The notes below the pieces were generated by a model. That model made no database searches. It was not told the origin of the DNA and saw nothing but the letters and a program-made list of their open reading frames with translations. The position numbers were made by a program, and so were the translations under genes. 64,000 nt of DNA from NCBI GenBank assembly GCA_002150815.3, contig NDFF03000057.1:1-64000 (forward strand), read 5' to 3'. The DNA is from Grammothele lineata (taxonomy: Eukaryota > Basidiomycota > Agaricomycetes > Polyporales > Polyporaceae). Position 1 is the stretch's first letter; the number at the start of each line of letters is the position of its first letter. Of this stretch, positions 55,661 through 64,000 are shown piece by piece.

Positions 55661-58622
55661 ATGGACATCGCCCGCGCACGCTCGCCCCCCACCACACTCT
55701 CCGGACGCCGCCCGATAGGCCCCCGCAGCCCCGGCCGGTCCGCGACCGGCCCCGTGAAGAACATCGTCCCCCTCGACCTGTCCACGCGCCTCCAAGAGGC
55801 TGCTGACCCCCCGCGCACGTCCTCGCCCGAAGCCTGCTCCCAGCCCGGCACTCCCGACCAACCCGATGCGTCCGTGTCGCGCCAACAATTGACGGGCGCG
55901 CCGGAACCGCGGAGGGCCGACTCCCCAAGTAAGCGCGGGGACGTCGTGGTCGTACCTGGCGGGGAAGGCCACGAGATCTCGTTGACGGCGGCGGCGGAGA
56001 TGGTCGTGAGTGAGAGAGCAGCGGAGGTGGTGGTGGGAGCGGGCGCAGAGGGTGCGGCGGAGGCGGGGGGACCAGCGGAGGGACTAGTGAGCGAGGGGGA
56101 GGCGCGCGAGCGTGGTCTGACGACACCGCTGGACCCGAGTACAGCGAGCCCGGACGGTGTCCCGCCGGACTCTGCCCCAGGCGACGCGGCGCAGGAGATT
56201 ACTGCCCCGCTGACGATCGCCCTCGGTGCCCCTGTGGCTGCTGGTCCCAGCTCGCCTGCGCCCCAGTCCCCGGCCCTCCCGGACTCGGCCATCCTCGCGC
56301 CCCCGGGCCAGGCACCGTACGACGAGATTGAAGAGGTTCCTGCGGCCCAGTCCGTAGAAGACGACCTGCCCCCTTTCCCGCCCACGACGGCCACGCTACC
56401 GCCTCTGCAGTACCCCCCGCCCCCGCCTCCTCCCACGCACTCCTACCCGCCAGACATCAAGCATCCCATCGAACCCGACCCACCAGCGCCCGCACCAGCT
56501 GCAGCACCACCACCCCCACCGCCGGACGAAGAAGCAGTACTCTCGGAAGACGGACGGCCGCTGTCGACGCAGTCAGGAGGCACGAACGGCGCGATGTACA
56601 CCACAAACGGGCACAACAGGTTCTCGCAGGCGAGCTTCGCGCCCTCGGAACGCTCCTCGACCCCGGTCTCGACCCGCGCGTCCACCCCGGGGCTCAGCCG
56701 CGTGCTTCCCAAGCGCGCACCCATTCCGGCCCCGCCTGCGATGAACTTCGAGTCTGAGCCTATCAAGTGGAAAGCCATGACGCTCGAGGCCGCGCAGTGG
56801 ACTTTCACGTCCGAGCAGCTCCAGGAGACCGTCTCGCGCGCGATCCGCCAGTCCGCCGCCGAGTCCTTCATCCGCATCGTCTCCACACAGACGGTCGACG
56901 TCGAGCTGCCCGAAGAGCTGGAGCGGTTAGACCAGGTGAGCACTCTTCGCGGGGAATCTGCCCATGTCCGCCCGCCGTGGGTACACACTGTCAGTCACTG
57001 ACCCACGCACCCCGCCCCTGACCAGCTCAAGGCGACGACGCAGGCACAGTACCGGTTTAGCATGCACCGGCGCTCCATGCTCCTCAACTCGCTCGCCGCG
57101 CTCTCCCAGTCCGAGGGCGACAGCGGCGAGGCCCTCTACAGCCTCACGACGCAGCTCGCGGATCTCACCGCCGCGGGCGACCGGCACCTCGAGACGCTTG
57201 TGCGCATTGCGGACCAGCGTGCGCAGATCCAACGCATACAGGATCTCCACGTCGCCTCCGCGCTCGCGATGGCGCTACGCAAGCTGAACGCGTCGTACGC
57301 CAAGCGCAGCGGCGAGCTGAAAGACGCGCGCACGCGCATACAGGCGCTCGAAGGGGAGCTCGAGGAAGCGTGGAGCATGGCGCAGGACATGGCGCAAGAG
57401 ATGGACGACCTCGACAACTTCGACCTTGCCTTCTCGGACGAGGAGGACGCGGACGCGGAAGGCGCGACGCCCGATGTCGAGCTCGACGACGACGACGAGC
57501 CGTCCAACTCGGCGCTCGAGGCCGAGATCTACTCCGACATGGACCGCATGTCCGGCGCCGGCTCCGTCCACTCCGCGCGCGTCGTCGGCATTGTCGGACA
57601 CGCCGTCGCGACCAAGGCCACGCTCGTCTCCGCAGGGGCCGGCGCGCCCCCGCACCTCCGCCCGGGGGACCGCACGAGCCGCGTCTCGGCGGCGAAGAAG
57701 CGGAGCAGCCGCGCGAGCAAGGCGAGCCTCCGCATCCCCAAGACGCCCACGCACGCCGCGAACGGCGAGCACCCGCTCCCGCGCCCGCGCCCGGACCGCT
57801 CGTCGGTGCACTCGCTCCTCCAGCGCCGCCGGAGCCGCAGCAAGAGCCTCCGGCGGGCGGAGGGCGCCGCGCGCGAGGGGCGCGCGCAGGACGTGCCCGA
57901 CGTGCCGATCATCCGCCTTCCTGAGCCGAGCAGGAGTAGGGAGGGCTCGTTCCTCGAGAACCCGCCGCACCTCGGGCGGGCGGGTCAGGAGGGGGACGTG
58001 CCCCCGCCGCTGCCCCCGAAGGAGGACGGCCTCGACCCGCGGGTGCAGTTGCAGATGGCCGCATGTGAGTCTTTGTCTCGGTTGCGCGTATCCCTCGTGC
58101 TAATTCCTTGTTCTCCCAGCACGCTCGGAGGAGATGCTCGTCCGCGACCCACGCGACTCGCCCACCTTCGGGAGCCCCGCCACCACCTACTCCCCCTCCC
58201 ACTCCCTCCCGCAGCCCGAGCACCCATATCCCCCGCAGCCCCAGTCGCAGCACCAGAAGCAGCAGTCCTCCCCGACACAGCAAACACGGCCATCGAAGGC
58301 GCCCTCGTCCTGGAGCGGCCGCCGCTTCTTCGCGCGCCGCGTGCAGTCGATGCAGCCGCCCTTGCGCGCCGCGGACGACAGCGCGGTGGACCCCGCGCAG
58401 CTCAAGCGCTCTGCGTCCGAGTACAAGCAGTTCGACGGCTGGCCGTTTGGCGGGCGGAATAGCGGGAGCGTTGGGGGAGGCGCGAGTGGGAGTGCGAGCG
58501 GGAGTGCGGAAGGGGGGAGCGGGAGCGGGGGGTCGACGAAGCAGCGCTTCTCGGTGGGCGGGCTTGGGGTTGCGATCCAGACGAGGGCGCGCCGGTCGAG
58601 TGATAGTGCGCCGCCGAGTTGA
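55661..58622 (+). CDS. Large Pro-rich coiled-coil protein, unknown
   Basis: Exons 55661-56935, 57026-58064 and 58120-58622 give 938 aa. Residues 1-360 are Pro/Ala/Ser/Thr-rich, including polyproline runs (PPPPPPPTHSYPP) that could bind SH3, WW or profilin-type partners. From about 370 to 560 the protein is helical: IKWKAMTLEAAQWTFTSEQL, then a coiled coil (ALAMALRKLNASYAKRSGEL, LEGELEEAWSMAQDMAQEM) followed by an acidic patch. Several Arg/Ser-rich basic segments come next, then another disordered tail rich in Gln, Pro and Gly/Ser. The design suggests a cytoskeletal, polarity or signalling scaffold. I do not recognise the family by name; similar long basidiomycete proteins are annotated only as hypothetical. 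Extremely GC-rich third positions explain the many antisense frames. Confidence 0.8.
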
Positions 58623-59610
58623 GGTCGTCCCCCACGGGCTGCCGCCCCCTTTTCTCTGAGCTTCATCAATCTTCGAGCTAAGTTATCATCCGTCTCTCCA
58701 GATTCCTGTACATACGGTACGTCGCATTTTGCGTGCTGTCGCCGTCAATAGATCGCTCACATCTCTATTTGCAGTCAGCCCGTGTTCTCCCTTCCGATCT
58801 TAAGCCTTCGCATTAATTCTTTCCCGTCCCCCTCACTCGGCTTCCCCAGCACGCACGTACGCACGCACCACATCCGCTCCCCGGCAGGCCGTTACCCCAC
58901 TCCTGATTCCCCGCGCCTCGCAGTTCTGTACCATAGATCTCTCCCTATCTAGTACTCATCTACCACCTTCCTTCTTTCCTTTTCGCCTCACGCTCACGTT
59001 CGAACTCACATATACTCACACACCCAATTCTGGCTCAGATGTCCACCACTGTCGGGCTGTCGCCCACGCTATCGTCGCATCCTCTTCCCGATCCTCACCA
59101 GTTGCCCGTCGTCTGTATTGCTACCTATCATCGCATCTCTTTCGTATCTGAATACAATTGCTTTGCTCCTCTACCTCTTCCCCACGCTGTGGTGATGCGG
59201 CTACAGTGACGATCTTTGCGATGCAACGTTCAACGTCCGTCTCCGGATATCATCAGTGTCTGCGCAGATCCAAGCTCTTGTGACGTTGATCATCAAGTCA
59301 GCTTGAATCTCCATCATGGATGAAGGACCGTACAGCTTCTTCAGTAAATGCGCGCAGACGCGCATCGACAGATTGTGTTGTGTCAAAAGTTGCACTTCAA
59401 TTTCACGACCAGTCGAGTTCGAATGGGAACAAGTTCGTATGCCCGGAGGCATCCTAAACAGGAGTATGTATGAGCGGGACATGGAACGTTCGCCGACAAA
59501 GAATCCTGGTGCTCCATTCCACCATATTCATGACATATGGATCCCGATACCTACGCCATTGCAAATCGGCGCGAGAACACGAACTCCGGTCATCCTAGAA
59601 GACGAAGACA
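58623..59610. other. Convergent 3' regions, no gene
   Basis: About 1 kb between the stops of the proline-rich protein and P450 genes. The 58.65-59.2 kb part is pyrimidine-rich. Short frames only. Confidence 0.5.
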
Positions 59611-61986
59611 CTAGGCTGCCAGAGAAACCTTGAGGTACATCTCCGGATGTCCGCTTTTCAGGTCCCTCGAGGGATAAGGGATCCCAGCAAAGTTCCAGAC
59701 GATGGGCGTGCTCGAACGCTCGAATTTGAAGTTTGACAGGAGCGTCGCAAGGACAATCTCTGACGTGGAAAGCACGGTCAGTGTCGGGGGTGAAGGGAGG
59801 AGGGAGGAACGTACTCATTTCCAGCTGCGAGAACTTGAAACCACTGAAATCGCGAGTGAGCTACTGTCCTGAAGACCCTCGCGGAACATAGAAAACGTAG
59901 AACGGGAAAACGCACATGCACGCATGGCCTCCGCTGATGAACGTCATCAAGTTCGAGTAGATGCCGGGGATGCGCGCCTCGCTGACCGTGTGCGGGAGTG
60001 GCTTCAGCCACCGCTCGGGCTTCCACTCGAGCGCGTCCTCGCCCCAGATCGCCTTGCTCGTGTTGCACGCACGGAGGCCGCACATGATCGTCGTGCCCTT
60101 GGGTACCACGAGCTCCTCGATCATCTTCCCGTCTGTCCCGCGGATAGGCTCCTGTAGAGGTAGGACAGTGTCCTCGAGGGCCCTGCAAAAGTTGAATGTT
60201 GAGAAATTAGCGGGAGTTGTTGTACGCATCAGCAAGTACGAGCGGTGCTTACTCTCTAACGTTCTGCGTGACCGGGGCGTAACTGCAGTTTTGGCGTGTC
60301 AGCTCGTCCCGGTGAATCGAGAAATCATTGGTTGACTCACAGACGCAGGGTTTCGCGGCAGACAGCGTCCAAGAACGGGAGCGCCATGATCTCATCATAT
60401 GGGATCTCCTTTCCGTGGACCTCCTGCGCTTCACGAATCTCGGTGCGGAGTTTCTCTTGGACATCCGGGAGGTCACAAAGAAGGTATAGCACGCGGGAGA
60501 GCGCGTTGGACGTTGTATCAACACCGGCAACGACGAATGTCCTACATCGCCGGGGATCTGTGTCAGCTCCATATGAGGAATAGACGGAATGCAATTACTC
60601 ACGTCATTTGGGCTATCAGCTCTTCCTCCGGGAGCCGGTCCTCTTCGGACGCCAATACGTTCGCCTTCACTGTATACCGCACATGTTATATCATTACACG
60701 TGTTCTCTGCAAGCCACTTAGCGGCGGACAAATAGCACTCACGCAAGATGCTCATAACGTCCTTGCCTTCGCCCACCATGTGCAGGAGTTCCTGGTCTCC
60801 ACGCGCGAGCGCTGCCTTCTTTGTCTCAAAGATTGCCCGGCATCCAGCGTGTGTGGCATCTGTGATATACTTGACGCGCTGTATGCCCTGGTGCGGGAGC
60901 AGATCTAGGAGCGCGCGGCGAAACCAAGGTGGGCCCAGGCGCATGACGATTGGTAGGAAGACGCGGAGGTGCGCGACTGTGCTGATGCTTGCACTGTGGA
61001 ACAGCACCAAGAGCGGGCGGGTAAGGGAACGAACAGGCAGAGGTTATTAGGACTCGATACCAGCAAGGTTAGAGAAGAAGGACGCACGAGAACGCTTTGA
61101 CATTCCTGGTGAACTCGTCTTGCGAGTCGGATGTAAGCGGGTCAAAAGAATGCCCGAGTCCGCCTTGGCCAACCAACTCGAGAGCGGTCCGGCCCATCCA
61201 CTGGAGGACGTCAAGCTCACAAGGCCCGTCTTTAACGCGCGTCTCAATCGCCACCTTGAGCTGTTGCAGGCGTGTTGTCAGCTAGGGCCGTTCATGTGGC
61301 TTATATAACGCAAGTGTCCGTACCTTGTTGGTGATGCCGTAGAAGACGGGGGTGAGGTTGCGCATGTGTGCGCCCGAGAATACGGGTGCGAGGATCTTAC
61401 GTTGCTTCTTGTGTGCTGCGCCCTCGGTGACAAGGAGACCGGGGCCGATGATTAGCTCCACGATACTGAAGCAAGTGAATGTGTTTAGCTCCGGGCGTAA
61501 GGTGTTGGTCGAAGCTACTCACGCTATACCAAATCTTCCTTTGAAGAACTTCTCTTGGTCTTTGATGAAAATGTGATACAAGGCCTTGGGATCGAAGATG
61601 TAAAGCCATGTATTCTATGCATGAGACGGAAACGATGAGCCAGAATAAGAACACGCAGAGAGTCAGAGAGATGACTCACACCAAAGAAGCCATGGAGCTT
61701 TGCTACTGGGCCATATGTCTCGAAGAACTCATTTTGAAAGGCCCAACCGTTGCGGCCGGAGATCTGTTTTAAGTTCCCTAGAAACGGGCACGAGGGGGGG
61801 GATTTGTAAGATGCTAGACAACAAACCTATGAGCGAGGCTTTCGTACCGGACCATATAGAGCCAGAAGGAGAGCCAGGCAGTGTACGAAACGGGGAGGGC
61901 ACGACATAGTTGCGGAGGAGGCGCCAAGCCAAGTGGCTCAGCACGGCAGTGATGACACAGAAGAGGAGGTTAGTTTGTTCGAACAT
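59611..61986 (-). CDS. Cytochrome P450 monooxygenase
   Basis: Twelve exons: 61986-61848, 61777-61680, 61614-61523, 61465-61324, 61260-61088, 60993-60743, 60669-60603, 60541-60341, 60282-60253, 60182-59916, 59843-59815, 59759-59611. The product is 545 aa. A membrane anchor covers about residues 5-25. The I-helix has AGVDTT (326-331), the K-helix ETLR (Glu384, Arg387), the PERF-equivalent is PERW (in EWKPERWLKPLP), and the haem loop reads FISGGHACIGFKFS with ligand Cys486; Cys and Gly are divided by an intron. It is a full-length microsomal class II P450 that would work with a reductase in the ER. The FxGGHxCxG form is common in basidiomycete P450s. No adjacent terpene, polyketide or other biosynthetic gene is visible, so the substrate stays unknown. 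Confidence 0.92.
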
Positions 61987-63848
61987 GACGGTAGAAAACG
62001 TTATGAACGATGAACGTGGTCGAACGACTTGCAGCATCAGCAAAAGTGCGTGCGTTCGATAATGCATTATAGCGCCGGCCGCTGAATGGCGGTGCATTAC
62101 AATCACGCGTCCGCGCCTATGGGCAAAGGCCATGGTATGGCCAGACATCACGGCGACGGGTACTCAATTGTCAGACAACGCCGGGGTGGACGACTTTTGG
62201 TAGGAATAAGCGGCACTAGGTACAGTCAGATCTTAGTTTGTGTGTCACGATAGAACTATGATAGAAATACTGAGTACAAGTAAACTAATTACCATCTTAT
62301 AGTCAAATTTCGGCTGCGCGGACCCCTAGTTCCAACTTTCTCCAAGTAAGTATGCACCACGGATCTCTAGATAAGAATGCGCGAGAGATAGTTCACGGCA
62401 TGCGAGGGAGATTGGAGTCGGCTAAGCGCGACTGTAGAAGAGCGACTGCGGGAATGACTCGATCAGGTGACCGACGCGCGTCGCGCGAGCAACAGGCTTT
62501 ATCGATATAAAAACTCATCGATCCTCATCACTTTAGCGTCTCTCCTTCCTCCCCCACTCATCTCCTACGCCCGATCCCTCGATATCCCATTCTCTTTGTT
62601 ACCGCGCCGTGTCAACCGCTCCCTGGTATCGTGTTCAGTTATGGATACCATGGTACGTGCTCTCTTTCGTCGCTCATGCTACCGGGCCGCGCTACAACCC
62701 AGGGACTCGACCGGACCGCGACATAGCTCTTCGGCCGGGAGTCCTCCCCTTCTGCCTTGCCTTTGCAGGGCTGATCAACCAGCTCCACGCCGAGCTCACA
62801 TCGCTGTGCACGTTCGCGCCAGAGTAGGGTTGGATGAGCGCATGTAGCCGTACACGGAGGGCGGTGGGATGGCGGTCGTCACGTTGTCCCCCTCATGCAG
62901 GCTAGTCGCGACTTATAGCGCACGCGCGAGCCAGACGCGTCGAGCGTGTACGAAGGCTGGATCACGGTGAGTATGCGAGACATCGATGACGGATGGCTGC
63001 AGTGGCGCGAGCTGAGCATCCTCTTCTAGGCGCATCAATGACATGACGCGACTCCGCCATAGGGAGGGGTGTTACTTCAACTTGTGCGATACTCATCTCG
63101 TTTACTCGGAATTCGCATGCTCATCATGCTCCTATACGCTCTAACGTACGTATTTTCCACCGCTATTAGGGGATGTTGCCGTGGGAACACGAAGTTTCTG
63201 CCCGCCGTTCAACGGTGTGTAGCTTCGCCTAGCCCAGGGCGGTTGTAGCTTCTCCCATGGTCTCATAATGCCTGCTTTCATCCCAGAGTTGTGACCCTCA
63301 AGATGACTTCAAGTTCTGACGGCTATAGTGAGGTTTGATACAATCGACAAAACGGGTTTTGCTCCCGGGCCTCCCGGTACGCACGGCTGTGTCTCTTTCG
63401 GATTTACGCGATTCTGACTCCTTCGTTGATAGCAAAATTCTTGTCGTTATACACCTCCGCTGCTGACGCGGACTGGCTGCGCACGCGCTTGATCAGCACG
63501 ACATTTCAGGCCTACTACGCTCGCGCGAGCATGTCTGAGGTAGTAGGTACTACCTGTGACTAGTGGCTTACGTATATCTGACTTGCGCAGCGCGTGCATA
63601 CACTATCGGGAGGCCGTCTTGGCAGCTCGCGAGTAGCCCACAAAGAGCGCGTCGTGTGTATGTATCATGTATCCAGTTGTTTATACCTCTGTTCCCCAAT
63701 ATCATGTTATACACCCACCGCCGAACGTTCAGACGGCCCAACTATTGGGCGTTTTGGGCTGCGCATTGGTAATACAATCCTGCGTGTCTTTCATATTTGG
63801 CCATGCACCCTGCGAGAAACGGTCGTGCGCTATCATTTGACCCCTCAC
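61987..63848. other. Gene-free right flank
   Basis: About 1.9 kb upstream of the P450. A TATA-like ATATAAAA near 62506 precedes a short frame (62609-62827, PGVLPFCLAFAGLINQLHAE) that lacks an ATG and is not called. The rest shows no domain. Degenerate sequence related to the terminal tandem repeat may begin near 63760. Confidence 0.45.
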
Positions 63849-64000
63849 GTATGGTAGTGTATGGCCAGACGCCCCCTTGGGTATCGTAGCGTATTGTCAG
63901 ACCCGCCCTACGGTATGATAAGCCTATTGTCATACTGCCCGTGCAGTATCGTAATGCATTGTCATACGGCCCGCCCGGAATGGTCGGGCATGATAAGGCA
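63849..64000. repeat. Degenerate 32-bp tandem repeat (minisatellite)
   Basis: Four successive units start at 63849, 63881, 63913 and 63946 and a fifth begins near 63978. Each opens GTAT(g/c)(g/a)TA, has TATTGTCA(g/t)AC-like sequence in the middle and ends in a GCCC-rich segment. Units are 32-33 bp and differ at several positions. The array reaches the window end and continues beyond it. Confidence 0.75.

Noticed and set aside
59611..61986. P450 as part of a secondary-metabolite cluster
   Set aside because: Neighbours within the window are a scaffold-like protein and gene-free DNA; no backbone enzyme, transporter or regulator is adjacent.
62609..62827. 72-aa frame after a TATA-like site
   Set aside because: Starts at GTG, no ATG in frame and no family match; a spliced version from the ATG at 62641 hits a stop at once.

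Overview
The window looks like nuclear DNA of an agaricomycete basidiomycete, possibly a polypore-type fungus (the order is not certain). Genes are intron-dense, with mostly 50-75 nt GT..AG introns and CTNAY-type branch points. Coding DNA is GC-rich. Several families are typical of mushroom-forming fungi: agaricomycete F-box proteins, a multi-exon P450, a DUF6589 protein and a basidiomycete P-loop NTPase family. Both tRNA genes carry short introns, and the U6 snRNA has the classic core. All gene models were assembled by eye from exon phase, splice sites and recognised protein families. Exon joins below were checked for frame, but none is backed by RNA data.

Layout. 0-5 kb: a broken P-loop NTPase gene (minus) and a Kre9/Knh1-like GPI-anchored wall protein (minus). 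6-12 kb: RNase H2 subunit C (minus), tRNA-Leu(CAG) (minus), an F-box protein (plus), a short-chain dehydrogenase (plus). 12-17 kb: U6 snRNA (minus), a C2H2 zinc-finger protein (minus) and a 13-exon Ytp1-like membrane protein with a 7-nt exon (plus). 18-24 kb: a second F-box protein (plus), a RING-finger protein (plus), the ESCRT-II subunit Vps25 (minus). 24.4-28.1 kb has no convincing gene and ends in tRNA-Asp(GTC). 28-36 kb: a HIRIP3-like histone-chaperone candidate, a basic disordered protein and a RanBP1-domain nuclear-transport protein (all minus). 36-46 kb: an ER protein disulfide isomerase (plus), a small basidiomycete protein (plus) and the oligosaccharyltransferase catalytic subunit STT3 (minus, 12 exons).

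46-55 kb: STT3 shares a 335-bp divergent promoter with a Bet1/Sft1-type SNARE. Between this SNARE and a UBA-C2H2-UBX protein sits a tail-to-tail pair: a 1099-aa DUF6589 protein and a RecQ-like DEVH helicase whose stop codons are 48 bp apart. This pair is the best candidate for an undescribed system or mobile element. 55-64 kb: a large proline-rich coiled-coil protein (plus), a 12-exon cytochrome P450 (minus), then gene-free DNA ending in a degenerate 32-bp tandem repeat that runs off the window.

Functionally, several neighbours serve the secretory and membrane system (PDI, STT3, SNARE, Vps25, UBX cofactor, GPI wall protein). This is probably ordinary fungal gene order rather than a pathway cluster. 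The accessory signals are the NTPase pseudogene, the DUF6589/helicase pair, the 3.7-kb gene-free stretch and the terminal minisatellite.
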